Positions 16,557-26,284 of a stretch of DNA of 64,000 bases are shown here, in pieces; the stretch's first letter is position 1, and every line of letters starts with the position of its first letter. The stretch spans positions 1 through 64,000 of the forward strand of contig NZ_CAIJDP010000069.1 in assembly GCF_903819435.1 (NCBI RefSeq), written 5' to 3'. The DNA comes from Flavobacterium salmonis. Lineage in GTDB: Bacteria; Bacteroidota; Bacteroidia; Flavobacteriales; Flavobacteriaceae. The notes under the pieces are model-generated. The model had not been told where the DNA came from, did no database searches, and saw only the letters and a list, made by a program, of their open reading frames with translations. A program made the position numbers and the translations under genes.

Positions 16557-16564
16557 CAAATTTA
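16557..16564 (-). promoter_or_regulatory. -7 box of the Cys/His-rich gene
   Basis: TAAATTTG on the minus strand, 20 bp before the TTG start at 16536. It fits TAnnTTTG and supports that start. Confidence 0.55.
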
Positions 16565-16606
16565 GTTAAAAATGTTTGAGAAAATTACTTTTTAAGATTT
16601 CAATAA

Positions 16607-17440
16607 CTACAGTTTCTTAAAATCGGTTGGTTTCATGTTTTTACGCTTTTTGAAATAATTGGTCAAATGACTTTCATCAGTAAAACCAAATTCGTATGCA
16701 ATTTGCTTAATCGGCAATTGATTGTTGTGAAATCTTTTTTCGATTAAAGTCGTTTTCAGATTATGGATATATTCACGATAACTAATACTGAATGTCCTTT
16801 TGAAGTAAGCGCTAAAATACGTTTGCGCAATGTTAAAATGATCTGCAATCACTTTCACCTGAACTAACTTGGGCTGATAAATATTTTGATGAATATAATT
16901 AGCAATTTGTTCGTTATCCAAATGCGTCGATTGCATTTGTAGATTCATGCAACGAATGGTTTCTTTAATCAAACCAAAAATCGACAGAATCTGATAGAAA
17001 ACAATTGGCGAAGAAGTGACATCAATATAATGATTGTAGGTTACGATGTTTTCGACTGTGTTTTTTAAAATCGTTTTACAAGGTTCATCAAACTTCAAAA
17101 CCGTTTCTTTTAGGATTTTGTCTCGCATGAAACTTTCTGGAGTATTGACTAGAAATTCATCACAAGTCAGATTCTGTTTTGAGTTGAAATAATTATCAGT
17201 GAATTTGATAAAAATGAAGCGTGTACTTTTTTTAATATCGAAATAATGTTGGTCATCTGGAGAAATAACAAAAAGATCTCCTGCTTTATATGGTAACAGA
17301 TTGTTATTTAAGTGATGAATGCCGCTCCCTTTTTTGATATAGATGATTTCGTAATACGTATGTGTATGTGGAGGAAGGTGAAACTTCTCTTCTTCAAATT
17401 CATCAAGGACAAGTGTTTTAAACTGATTTAATTTTGGCAT
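16607..17440 (-). CDS. AraC family regulator with cupin sensor domain
   Basis: A 277-residue regulator. An N-terminal cupin (about 15-85) has HLPPHTHTYYEIIYIKKGSG and GDLFVISPDDQHYF. The C-terminal AraC pair of helix-turn-helices (about 180-275) shows FNIAQTYFSAYFKRTF and YEFGFTDESHLTNYFKKRKN. The cupin usually binds a small sugar-like or aromatic effector, unknown here. It is divergent from the MFS exporter at 17542 and most likely controls it, since they share a 101-bp intergenic region with an inverted repeat. Confidence 0.9.
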   Translation of the reverse strand: MPKLNQFKTLVLDEFEEEKFHLPPHTHTYYEIIYIKKGSGIHHLNNNLLPYKAGDLFVISPDDQHYFDIKKSTRFIFIKFTDNYFNSKQNLTCDEFLVNTPESFMRDKILKETVLKFDEPCKTILKNTVENIVTYNHYIDVTSSPIVFYQILSIFGLIKETIRCMNLQMQSTHLDNEQIANYIHQNIYQPKLVQVKVIADHFNIAQTYFSAYFKRTFSISYREYIHNLKTTLIEKRFHNNQLPIKQIAYEFGFTDESHLTNYFKKRKNMKPTDFKKL

Positions 17441-17463
17441 AACTTAAATGTACAACTTTATAT

Positions 17464-17508
17464 CGCAAATTTACAATTTACAGTGTATGCTTATGACGTA
17501 AATTTGCG
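17464..17508. promoter_or_regulatory. Divergent promoter region with 11-bp inverted repeat
   Basis: CGCAAATTTAC (17464-17474) and GTAAATTTGCG (17498-17508) are perfect inverted repeats 23 bp apart. Each arm carries TAAATTTG, a -7 box, one on the minus strand for the AraC gene and one on the plus strand for the MFS gene. A dimer that binds both arms would control both directions. No -33 TTG lies at the usual distance. Confidence 0.6.
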
Positions 17509-17541
17509 GTATAGAAAACCTATTCTTTTCTTATCAAAAAA

Positions 17542-18708
17542 ATGAAAAAAAGTCTTATTGCACTCTCATTAGGAGGTTTGACAATTGGCATAACCGAATT
17601 TGTAATGATGGGTTTACTGCCCGATATTGCTTTAGATATGAATGTTTCGATTCCGGTAGCCGGATATTTAATTTCAGCTTATGCTTTGGGCGTTGTTATT
17701 GGAGCGCCATTATTGGTTATCCTGGGAAGAAATTTTCCTCCAAAAAAAATGCTTTTAATTTTAGCTTTGATGTTAACTCTTTTTAATGCGCTTTCGATCA
17801 TAGCACCCAATTATAACATTTTATTTGCTTCCAGATTTCTTTCCGGATTGCCACACGGAGCATTTTTTGGGGTAGGAGCGGTAGTCGCAAGCCGTTTGGC
17901 CGATAGAGGTAAAGAAGCTCAGGCAATCTCAATAATGTTTTCAGGTCTGACATTAGCAAATTTAATAGGGGTGCCAATCGGTACTTATATTGGACATCAT
18001 TTTATATGGCGTTATACTTTTATATTAATTGCCATTGTAGGACTGCTGACTTTTTTGTTTATTTTTCTATGGATGCCGAAGTTAGAAAAAAGCAGTGATG
18101 TAAATATGAAAACGCAATTGTTGTTTTTCAAAAAAACAGAAGCGTGGCTAATCATTGGAATCACGGCAATTGGTTTTGGAGGATTGTTTGCATGGATTAG
18201 TTACATTGCGCCTTTGTTAATCAATATCTCGGGATTTTTACCAGAAAATGTTTCTTATATATTGATATTAGCAGGATTCGGTATGGTTGTAGGTAATTTT
18301 GTCGGAGGTAAACTGGCTGATAAATTTTTACCAGCCCCAACAGTTTTCGCCTTATTGTTTATAATGGTTCTCGATTTAATTATGGTTTACTTTTTCTCCT
18401 TTAACCAATATGTATCGTTATTTTTTACATTTTTAACAGGAGCCATTTCTTTTTCAGTTATAGCACCAATTCAGATGTTAATGATTAAGACAGCTAAAGA
18501 TGCAGAGATGATTGCATCTGCAGCACTTCAGGCGAGTTTTAACATTGGGAACGCTTTAGGAGCTTTTTTAGGCGGTTTGCCTTTGGCAGCCGGTTATAGT
18601 TATGCATCGCCAAACCTTATAGGTGTTGGTATGGCAATTATAGGGATGATTATAACTTTTGGTTTAATACAAAAACAAAAAACCGTTTTGAAATTACAAA
18701 CGGAATAA
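17542..18708 (+). CDS. MFS transporter (DHA1 drug/sugar efflux type)
   Basis: A 388-residue inner-membrane protein with 12 predicted helices of the major facilitator superfamily. The DHA1 start GITEFVMMGLLPDIALDM lies near 16-33 and matches the AraJ/YdhP/chloramphenicol-exporter group. The loop LGRNFPPKKM (62-71) is a weak form of the usual MFS loop-2 motif. Its substrate cannot be read from sequence; a drug or sugar exporter is likely. Paired with a divergent AraC regulator, it is probably induced by the substrate. A terminator follows directly. Confidence 0.9.
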   Translation: MKKSLIALSLGGLTIGITEFVMMGLLPDIALDMNVSIPVAGYLISAYALGVVIGAPLLVILGRNFPPKKMLLILALMLTLFNALSIIAPNYNILFASRFLSGLPHGAFFGVGAVVASRLADRGKEAQAISIMFSGLTLANLIGVPIGTYIGHHFIWRYTFILIAIVGLLTFLFIFLWMPKLEKSSDVNMKTQLLFFKKTEAWLIIGITAIGFGGLFAWISYIAPLLINISGFLPENVSYILILAGFGMVVGNFVGGKLADKFLPAPTVFALLFIMVLDLIMVYFFSFNQYVSLFFTFLTGAISFSVIAPIQMLMIKTAKDAEMIASAALQASFNIGNALGAFLGGLPLAAGYSYASPNLIGVGMAIIGMIITFGLIQKQKTVLKLQTE

Positions 18709-18733
18709 TAAATAATCACAATTAGATTTTACT

Positions 18734-18762
18734 ACCCTTAAATTTTATTTAAGGGTTTTTTT
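18734..18762 (+). terminator. Terminator of MFS gene
   Basis: A 10-bp stem (18734-18743 with 18747-18756), loop TTT, followed by a T-run. Confidence 0.85.
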
Positions 18763-19001
18763 ATAGCCAAATGTTAAATGATGTGAAATATTTTTTTCTG
18801 ATTAGAAGAATTAATCTTTATAGAATTCATTTGTGATGTATAATTTTGTTATTTTATCTTTTTAATGTTAATGAATTCTTAAGAAAAGGTTTTTACTCAT
18901 TTTTGATTCCAATTGACTGTAGGGATTTTTAGAGAAAAATTATGAGAAAATTTCCTGAAAAATGTATTTTTTATTGGGATCGTTAAAATATTCACAGATG
19001 A

Positions 19002-19012
19002 TGTAATCGATT
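19002..19012. promoter_or_regulatory. Upstream copy of the TGTAATCGATT operator motif
   Basis: TGTAATCGATT matches 11 bases of the palindrome at 19184-19201, centred on the same ATCGAT. It lies 182 bp further upstream. This spacing would suit DNA looping by a LacI-type tetramer (inference). Confidence 0.5.
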
Positions 19013-19177
19013 GAATTTTGTGCAATAATTTTATCTCATTAAAAGTATAAAAGAATATTTCTTAGTTTTAAAGCAGATAAATTGAATATATGGCATTTTA
19101 AAACTGATTATTTTTTTATATGTAATTTTTTTTATGATTATTTTGTGAAATTTAATTTTTTATATAGAATTTTTTTT

Positions 19178-19201
19178 TATGTTTGTGTAATCGATTACAC
19201 A
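19178..19201 (+). promoter_or_regulatory. susC promoter with overlapping LacI-type palindrome
   Basis: -7 box TATGTTTG (19178-19185) overlaps by two bases a perfect 18-bp palindrome, TGTGTAATC/GATTACACA (19184-19201). A symmetric site with central CG is typical of LacI-family operators. Its position at the start point suggests repression of the pectin operon. Confidence 0.65.
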
Positions 19202-19379
19202 TTGCTTTTCAATATTTTAAAATATCTATTTTTTGTTTGTTTTCAGGGGTTGCGGAAATAAATTGAAAATTAGTTTTTAACTAAAAATTATATTTTTAAA
19301 ATATTTTAGAAGTAAAGTGTGATTTAAAAAACCATAAATAAACTTTATAAACATTAATAATTTAACTAAACACTACACT

Positions 19380-22300
19380 ATGAATTTGAAAGATTTATTT
19401 AATAAAGGAATAAAGTGCTGTTTTGCATTTGTTTTCTTATTATGCTTGCTTGCCAGTAATAAGGCAAACGCACAAGAGGTAACAGTTGAAGGTGTTGTAA
19501 AAGATGCTTCAGGTTTAACCTTGCCTGGGGTTAACGTTTTGGAAAAAGGTACAAAAAACGGAGTTTCAACTGATTTTGATGGAAAATACAAATTGAAACT
19601 TTCAAGTTCAAAGGCAATTGTAGAATTTTCTTTTATAGGTTTTACAACTCAGTCAGTTGCTGCGGCCGGTAAAAAAACGATTAATATTGTTTTGGCGGAA
19701 GAAGCAAATAGTTTAAATGAAGTAATTGTTGTTGGATATGGAAGTGTTAAGAAGTCAGATTTGACAGGTTCAGTAGCGAGTATTTCTGGTAACGATTTGA
19801 AAAAAGTTCCTGTAGCCAATGTTGCAGAAGCTTTGACAGGTCGTATTGCAGGAGTACAAGTAATGTCTTCTGAAGGTTCTCCAGATGCAGAGATTAGTAT
19901 TAAAATTCGTGGAGGAGGTTCTTTAACGCAGTCTGCATCGCCTTTATATATAGTAGATGGTTTTCCAATAAATAGCATGAGCGACATTTCGTCTTCGGAT
20001 ATTGAGACAATGACAGTATTGAAAGATGCTTCGTCTACAGCTATTTATGGTTCTCGTGGAGCTAATGGTGTGGTTTTGATTACAACGAAAAGTGGTAAAG
20101 ACGGTAAATTGGCGGTTAGTTTTAATACTTTTTACGGTATGAAAACGAGAGCTAAAGATTTTGATGTTTTACCGGTAGATGATTATGTGAAATGGCAATA
20201 TGAATATGCTTTGTTATCACAATCCGGATCAACAAAAGTAGCTTCTAATCCTACTTCATATACTAAGTATTTTGGTAATTGGGAAGATTACGATATGTAT
20301 AATGGTATGGCAAGTAATGATTGGCAAAAACAAATTTTTGGTCGTACAGGAGAGGTACAAAGTCGTGATTTAGGAATCAGAGGCGGAAATGAGAAGTTGA
20401 ATTATAATTTCAATTATGCTCATTATGATGAAAAAGCGATTATGTTAGGATCTGATTATAAGCGTAATAACTTATCTTTGGCATTAAAAGGGAAAGTGAA
20501 TGATAAAATTGATTTAACTTATACAATGCGTTATTCTGATACTCAAATTAATGGTGGAGGGGTAAATGAGCAAAACGAAAAATCAACATCTGATTCCCGT
20601 TTGAGAAATTCAATCGCTTATGCGCCACTGCCAATTCCGGGTGTTTCAACTGATGAAACAAATGAAGATGTTGCTAATAGTTTAGTTAATCCAGTGCTTT
20701 CAGTTTGGGATAATGACCGAGAACAATTGCGAAAAAACTTTAATATGTTAGGTAGTTTTTCATGGGAGCTAGTTGACAATTTGAAATTTAAAACCGAATT
20801 AGGTTTGGATAATTATAGTTATCAAGACGCTCGTTTCTATGGAACATCAACGTATTATGTTAATAGTTCGCCAGATGTTAACGCACCATTTAAAGGAATG
20901 CCAGCTTTGATATTAAGTGATAAAAAAGAGGAAAGATTTAGAAATGCGAATACCTTAAGTTATGATTTTAAAAAATTATTAGGAGAAAATCATCATATAG
21001 ATTTATTGGTTGGAGAAGAAACTCTTAGAACAACTTCAACTACTCTGACAAATACGCTTCATGGTTTTCCTGAATTTTTTGATTTTAATCTGTCAAGAAA
21101 ATTAACAACACAAACAGGTAATTCTAATGCGGCTTATACTGGTACACCTTCTAATACTAATCAGGCTCGTTTTGTTGATAATTTTTATGCTCCGGATGAT
21201 AAATTGTTGTCTTTCTTTGGAAGAGCTAATTATAGCTTCAAAGATCGTTATTTATTAACTGCTACTTTCCGTACTGATGGTTCTAGTAAATTTTTAGGTG
21301 ATAATGTATGGGGTTATTTTCCTGCTTTTGCAGCTGCCTGGAAAATTTCAGAAGAGGGATTCTTAAAAGATAAAAGTTGGTTAACTCAGTTGAAGGTTCG
21401 TGCCAGTTACGGAGAAGCTGGTAATAATAATATTCCAACAGGACAAACGGTTCAGAACTTTGAGTCTAGAGGTATAACTACTATAAATGGAGTTTCAAGT
21501 GGTTGGGCTACAAATAGTAAATATATGGCTAACCCTGATTTGAAATGGGAGACTACCGTTACGCAAAATATAGGTTTAGATTTTGGTTTCTTTAATAATC
21601 GTATTAGCGGAACATTAGATTTTTATAATAATAAAACTAGTGATTTGTTAATTGAGTTTCCTGTAGCAGGTACGGGTTATGAGTATCAATACCGTAATAT
21701 GGGACAAACTCAAAATACTGGTTTTGAGGCTAGTTTAAACATTGCTGCAATTGAAGGGAAAAATTATGGTTTAAATTTTGCATTTAACGTAGGGATAAAT
21801 AAAAACAAAATTAATTCATTAGGGGTAATGGGAGATTTCCCATACGCATCAAATTGGGCATCAAGTCAAATTGGAAACGATTACATGGTAATGGTAGGTT
21901 CTGCCTTAGGACAAATGTATGGTTATAGAAGCGCTGGCCGTTATGAGGTATCTGATTTTGATTGGAATGGAACAACATATACTTTGAAAAATGGTTTGGT
22001 TGATAATGGGCCTGTAAATACTATACAGCCAGGTTCTATGAAATTGAAAGATTTGAATGGAGATAATGTAATTGATAGTAAAGACCAAACTATTATTGGA
22101 AGTGCTATTCCAAAAAACACAGGAGGTATGGTAATCAATGCTAATGCTTATGGATTTGATTTGTCAGCAGCTTTTAACTGGGCACTTGATTATGATGTTT
22201 ACAATGCTGATAAAATTGAATTTTCGACTGCTAACCAAACTAATGGAGAGTATAGAAATTTAAGTACGGTTATGGCTGATGGAAAACGTTGGACTAATTT

Positions 22301-22667
22301 GAATCCAGCGACAGGAGAACTAGTTACAAATCCTGCAGATTTAGAGGCTTTGAATGCTAATACTACGATGTGGTCACCTTATATGGGCCGTTTTGTAATG
22401 AGTGACTGGGCTGTAGAGGATGCCTCTTTCTTACGTTTAAATACTTTAACTCTTGGTTATTCTGCTCCAGAAAGTTTTATCTCTCATTTAGGTTTAACTA
22501 AGTTACGTGGTTATCTTACGGCTACTAACGTATTTGTGTGGACAAATTATTCAGGTTCTGATCCTGAAGTTTCAACTAGAAGAAAAACGACTTTATCTCC
22601 AGGTGTTGATTCATCAGCATATCCGCGAAGCAGACAGTTGATTTTCGGTCTAAATCTTAATTTCTAA
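19380..22667 (+). CDS. susC: SusC/RagA family TonB-linked outer-membrane transporter
   Basis: A 1095-residue outer-membrane importer. Signal peptide 1-31 (ends KANAQ). A carboxypeptidase-D-like regulatory domain (about 33-110: VEGVVKDASGLTLPGVNV). Then the plug (about 115-230: LNEVIVVGYGSVKKSDLTGS, IKIRGGGS, DASSTAIYGSRGANGVVLIT), and a beta-barrel to the end, closing ...IFGLNLNF. With the SusD partner 20 bp downstream it forms the glycan-uptake pair of a polysaccharide utilisation locus. The downstream pectin methylesterase and uronate genes point to pectin oligomers as substrate. susC is used as a family name, not for starch. Confidence 0.95.
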   Translation: MNLKDLFNKGIKCCFAFVFLLCLLASNKANAQEVTVEGVVKDASGLTLPGVNVLEKGTKNGVSTDFDGKYKLKLSSSKAIVEFSFIGFTTQSVAAAGKKTINIVLAEEANSLNEVIVVGYGSVKKSDLTGSVASISGNDLKKVPVANVAEALTGRIAGVQVMSSEGSPDAEISIKIRGGGSLTQSASPLYIVDGFPINSMSDISSSDIETMTVLKDASSTAIYGSRGANGVVLITTKSGKDGKLAVSFNTFYGMKTRAKDFDVLPVDDYVKWQYEYALLSQSGSTKVASNPTSYTKYFGNWEDYDMYNGMASNDWQKQIFGRTGEVQSRDLGIRGGNEKLNYNFNYAHYDEKAIMLGSDYKRNNLSLALKGKVNDKIDLTYTMRYSDTQINGGGVNEQNEKSTSDSRLRNSIAYAPLPIPGVSTDETNEDVANSLVNPVLSVWDNDREQLRKNFNMLGSFSWELVDNLKFKTELGLDNYSYQDARFYGTSTYYVNSSPDVNAPFKGMPALILSDKKEERFRNANTLSYDFKKLLGENHHIDLLVGEETLRTTSTTLTNTLHGFPEFFDFNLSRKLTTQTGNSNAAYTGTPSNTNQARFVDNFYAPDDKLLSFFGRANYSFKDRYLLTATFRTDGSSKFLGDNVWGYFPAFAAAWKISEEGFLKDKSWLTQLKVRASYGEAGNNNIPTGQTVQNFESRGITTINGVSSGWATNSKYMANPDLKWETTVTQNIGLDFGFFNNRISGTLDFYNNKTSDLLIEFPVAGTGYEYQYRNMGQTQNTGFEASLNIAAIEGKNYGLNFAFNVGINKNKINSLGVMGDFPYASNWASSQIGNDYMVMVGSALGQMYGYRSAGRYEVSDFDWNGTTYTLKNGLVDNGPVNTIQPGSMKLKDLNGDNVIDSKDQTIIGSAIPKNTGGMVINANAYGFDLSAAFNWALDYDVYNADKIEFSTANQTNGEYRNLSTVMADGKRWTNLNPATGELVTNPADLEALNANTTMWSPYMGRFVMSDWAVEDASFLRLNTLTLGYSAPESFISHLGLTKLRGYLTATNVFVWTNYSGSDPEVSTRRKTTLSPGVDSSAYPRSRQLIFGLNLNF

Positions 22668-22686
22668 TTTTAAAGCAGTACAAAAA

Positions 22687-24525
22687 ATGAAACATAAAAT
22701 AATAATTGCAGGATTAGCCTTGGCTACTTTTTTTACAGGCTGTCAAGAGTTTGGTGATGATTATTTAGAAGCACCGGCACAATCTACATTAGATGAATCT
22801 GTAATTTTTTCTACACCGGGTTTAGCTAAAGGAGCTATTGATGGGATTAAGGTGCCTTTTGGAGAAACTAATTCTTACAGAGGTCGTTTTATACCATTTT
22901 ACGGAATGAATACAGATGCAGAATGGTATAATAATTCACAATCTATTAGTGCGCAATCTGATTTGTGTACTTATGATGCAAAAATAGATAACATCCAGAT
23001 GAATACAGCTGATAATGCCTGGGCTTCTATGTATGGAGGTATAGAGCGTGCTAATATTGCTATCAGAGGTCTTCGTCAATATGGAAATCCTTTTCCAGGA
23101 ACACAAATGGGGCAGCTTTTGGGTGAGGCACTAACATTACGTGCTATTTATTATGCTGATTTAATGAAAGGATGGGGTGATGTGCCATATCGTTTCGAAC
23201 CTATTAATAACGCAACGATCTATCTTCCTAAGACGAATCGTGATGTAATTTATAAACAATTGATTGCTGACTTAGGAGAAGCTTCGGAGCTTGTGGCTTG
23301 GCCTAATGAATCATCAGAAACTTCTACAGTTGAGCGTGTTAATAAAGCTTTTGTGAAGGGGTTAAGAGCACGTTTGGCTTTAGTAGCTTCAGGATACCAA
23401 CAATACCCTGATGGAATCCGTAGAAGTAATGACCCTGATTTATCTGTTGCTAAAATGTATGCTTTAGCTTTAAGCGAAGCACGTTCGGTAATTCAAAGTG
23501 GTAAAGCACAGTTAAATGCTACTTTTGAAGGATTTTGGAGAAATGTAAACCAGGATTATGTAACTGCGGGTGGAGAATCACTTTGGGAGATTCCGTTTGC
23601 AGAAGGTCGTGGACGTGTGTTGTATAGTTTTGCAGTTAGAAATCAGACACCAAATCAATTTCAGGCAAATGGTAATGGTTCGTCTGGTGGAACAGCTGGT
23701 CCGTTACCTACTGTTTTTTATGACTTTGATGAAAAAGATACTCGTAGAGATGTAACTTGTGTGCCTTACCGTTGGGGTACATCTGTAAATGGTATTGCTA
23801 AACAGGAACTGGTAGCTTTAAATACATGGTATTTTGGTAAATATCGTTATGAATGGACGAAACGAAGAATTACTGCTGCTAGTGATGATGGAGTAAATAA
23901 AGTGTATATGCGTTATGCAGAAGTATTGTTAATTGCTGCTGAAACAGCGAATGAATTAGAAGGACCAAGTGCAGCTGCGCCATATTTAAAGCAAATTAGA
24001 GAAAGAGCTTTTTCAGCTGCTGACCGAGCAGCTAAAGTAGATGCTTATGTAAATGCATTATCTTCTAAAGAAGCTATGTTTAATGCTATTGTAAAAGAAC
24101 ATAAATTTGAGTTTACAGGTGAAATGGAACGTAAACAGGCTTTAATTCGTTGGAATATATTAAAAGCTAAATTAGATGAGTCTAAAACAAAAATGACTAA
24201 TTTACGTGAAAGAGCTAATGAATATTCTGATGTACCTGCGGTATTATATTATAAGTATGTAAAAGATGAGGCTAATGCTTCTAAATACGGATCATCTGAT
24301 AATACGACTATTTTATCGATTTATGGATTAAATCGCGGTGAATCTATAAATCCAGGTGCTGATTACACAGCTTTTACATGGAATAATTTGAATGACGCTA
24401 AAATTAATTCGGTGTACAAAACAGGCGCTGATCCTGATAATCGTCAATTCTGGCCTATTTGGCAGTTTTTTATTAGCAATAGTAATGGGAAATTGTTAAA
24501 TGATTACGGGTATCCAAACCAATAA
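22687..24525 (+). CDS. susD: SusD/RagB family glycan-binding lipoprotein
   Basis: A 612-residue surface lipoprotein with lipobox FFTGC, Cys19 lipidated. Typical SusD N-terminus (DDYLEAPAQSTLDE). TPR-like helices follow: ALTLRAIYYADLMKGWGDVP near 157-176 and RVNKAFVKGLRARLALVASG near 218. The C-terminal RagB region is SVYKTGADPDNRQFWPIWQ. It acts as the lid that captures oligosaccharide for the SusC pore. Translation follows susC after 19 bp. Confidence 0.94.
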   Translation: MKHKIIIAGLALATFFTGCQEFGDDYLEAPAQSTLDESVIFSTPGLAKGAIDGIKVPFGETNSYRGRFIPFYGMNTDAEWYNNSQSISAQSDLCTYDAKIDNIQMNTADNAWASMYGGIERANIAIRGLRQYGNPFPGTQMGQLLGEALTLRAIYYADLMKGWGDVPYRFEPINNATIYLPKTNRDVIYKQLIADLGEASELVAWPNESSETSTVERVNKAFVKGLRARLALVASGYQQYPDGIRRSNDPDLSVAKMYALALSEARSVIQSGKAQLNATFEGFWRNVNQDYVTAGGESLWEIPFAEGRGRVLYSFAVRNQTPNQFQANGNGSSGGTAGPLPTVFYDFDEKDTRRDVTCVPYRWGTSVNGIAKQELVALNTWYFGKYRYEWTKRRITAASDDGVNKVYMRYAEVLLIAAETANELEGPSAAAPYLKQIRERAFSAADRAAKVDAYVNALSSKEAMFNAIVKEHKFEFTGEMERKQALIRWNILKAKLDESKTKMTNLRERANEYSDVPAVLYYKYVKDEANASKYGSSDNTTILSIYGLNRGESINPGADYTAFTWNNLNDAKINSVYKTGADPDNRQFWPIWQFFISNSNGKLLNDYGYPNQ

Positions 24526-24562
24526 TAGTTTTGTGTGATTATTTAACGTAGAAAAGAAAATT

Positions 24563-26164
24563 ATGAAAAAAAGAAATATATTCAAAGGAATAATTGCAGC
24601 TTCGATGCTTGTGGTACTTGCTGGAAGCTGCGAAAGTTATACAGAAGATATTATTACAGAATTGAATGCTAATCGTGAATTTTCCCCAACTGGTTTAAAA
24701 GCTACTGTGCGTAATGAAACTTCTGTTGAATTAGTTTGGGATACCAAAGAAACAGATGATCATTATGTTGTTGAATTCAGTGCTAATGATGCTGAATTTA
24801 ATACGATTTTTAAAACTTTGGAAGTTAATGCTAGTGAATTGCCGATAAGAGTAAAGCTCGAAGGAGAAACACTTTATTCAATCAGAGTAAAAGCAGTGAG
24901 TAACAGAGGAAAAGAGGATTCAACATGGTCTGTGATTACTGCTCAAACTTTAGAAGAACAAATTTTCTTAGCTGCACAGGCTGACGATATTCTGGGTAAA
25001 GAAGCTACTGTAAGATGGATTTCTAACAGTAGTGTTACAAAAATAGTATTTACACCTGCAGATGAAACAAAACCTACAGTTACCCATACTATTACCGCTC
25101 AAGAAAAACTAAATGGAGTTGCTACTGTTGTAGGATTAAGTTCTTTGACTAAATATGTTGCAGATATATTTAATATTACTTCTAGAAGAGGTTCTCAAAC
25201 AATAACTACTGGTATAGATCTTTCTGACGGTACAGAAGTTGGTCCTACAGATGATTTAGCTACAATAATAGCTAATGCTGCGGCAGAAGCTGTATTGATA
25301 TTAAAGCCTGGGGATTATACAGCTCAAGTAAGTACGATTGTGCTAAATAAACCAATTACGATTAGAGGTTTAAGAAGTTTTGATAAACCAAAATTAAAAC
25401 TTAGTTTTTCTTTGGCTCCTTTTACTACAGGTGTTACTGGAAATATTAATTTGATAGATTTGGATTTAGTAGGTTCGCCAGCTTCAGCAAGTAATAAGAT
25501 AGATGTTATAAGGTATTCAGCAACTGCAAATTATAGTAAACTTCTTATTAGTGGATGTAGCATTCATGATTACGAACGTACATTTATTGGTGCAGGAACA
25601 GGTATTAATGCAAACATACAATCAATAATTGTTGAAAATTCTATAATTACCAATGTTGGTACGGCAGGATCAGGATCATTTATTGATTTTAGAGCTGCCT
25701 TCGCAGATGAGATTATCTTTAGAAAAAGTACTTTCAATAATTGTGTTCCAAATGCTGCATTTATAAGATCTGATAATGCTACAGTATTTGGATCAGTTAC
25801 AACAGATGTGTTAATTGAGAATTGTACTTTATATGGTGTAACTAATACTGTTGCAACAAGTGGTCTTCAAATTATGTATGTCCGTTTTACTACAAATCAG
25901 GTAACGGTTAAGAATTCAATTTTTGCTGCAACGGTGGCAAGATTTTCTAATCAGTCAACAACAGATTTAGACCCTACATTCGAAAATAATAATTATTTTA
26001 ATGCTCCTGCGCTTAACGATCCGGCTGCTATTGCGCCTTTAAAATCAGATGGTTTAGGAACAGCATTAGATCCACAATTTGTTAATGCAGCGACAGGCGA
26101 TTTTACAATTAAAAATCAGGTTTTGATTGATAGAAAAGTAGGAGATCCACGTTGGATTAAATAA
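24563..26164 (+). CDS. Lipoprotein with FN3 and pectin-lyase-like beta-helix (DUF4957/DUF5123-like)
   Basis: A 533-residue lipoprotein (lipobox LAGSC, Cys23). A fibronectin type III-like module lies at about 42-130 (PTGLKATVRNETSVELVWDT) and a second beta module at about 140-225. From about 230 on it has a right-handed beta-helix of the DUF4957/DUF5123 kind (ILKPGDYTAQVSTIVLNKPI, IRGLRSFDKPKL, VENSIITNVG). These families occur in pectin loci of Bacteroidota. It may bind or cleave pectin at the cell surface; no catalytic residue could be placed. It is third in the susC operon, 37 bp after susD. Confidence 0.82.
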   Translation: MKKRNIFKGIIAASMLVVLAGSCESYTEDIITELNANREFSPTGLKATVRNETSVELVWDTKETDDHYVVEFSANDAEFNTIFKTLEVNASELPIRVKLEGETLYSIRVKAVSNRGKEDSTWSVITAQTLEEQIFLAAQADDILGKEATVRWISNSSVTKIVFTPADETKPTVTHTITAQEKLNGVATVVGLSSLTKYVADIFNITSRRGSQTITTGIDLSDGTEVGPTDDLATIIANAAAEAVLILKPGDYTAQVSTIVLNKPITIRGLRSFDKPKLKLSFSLAPFTTGVTGNINLIDLDLVGSPASASNKIDVIRYSATANYSKLLISGCSIHDYERTFIGAGTGINANIQSIIVENSIITNVGTAGSGSFIDFRAAFADEIIFRKSTFNNCVPNAAFIRSDNATVFGSVTTDVLIENCTLYGVTNTVATSGLQIMYVRFTTNQVTVKNSIFAATVARFSNQSTTDLDPTFENNNYFNAPALNDPAAIAPLKSDGLGTALDPQFVNAATGDFTIKNQVLIDRKVGDPRWIK

Positions 26165-26189
26165 GTTCAAAAAATATTTGATAGTTATG

Positions 26190-26230
26190 AAAAGGCATGC
26201 TGAATTTAAACGTTTACGCATGCCTTTTTT
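26190..26230 (+). terminator. Terminator of the susC operon
   Basis: Arms 26190-26200 and 26218-26228 pair over 11 bp around GGCATGC, then a T-run. The same GGCATGC core forms the terminator at 29648. Confidence 0.75.
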
Positions 26231-26284
26231 AGTAGAAGATATCTTGTTAAGAAAACTTAATTTGGATGAAATGAGAATAAAGAT

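Larger units (their letters stand above)
18763..19379. other. Long AT-rich upstream region of susC
   Basis: Over 600 bp without a gene. It holds two sites of a CG-centred palindrome (19002-19012 and 19184-19201) and a -7 box TATGTTTG (19178-19185). A 5' leader of nearly 200 nt is implied. No RNA structure or riboswitch was recognised in the leader. Confidence 0.6.
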
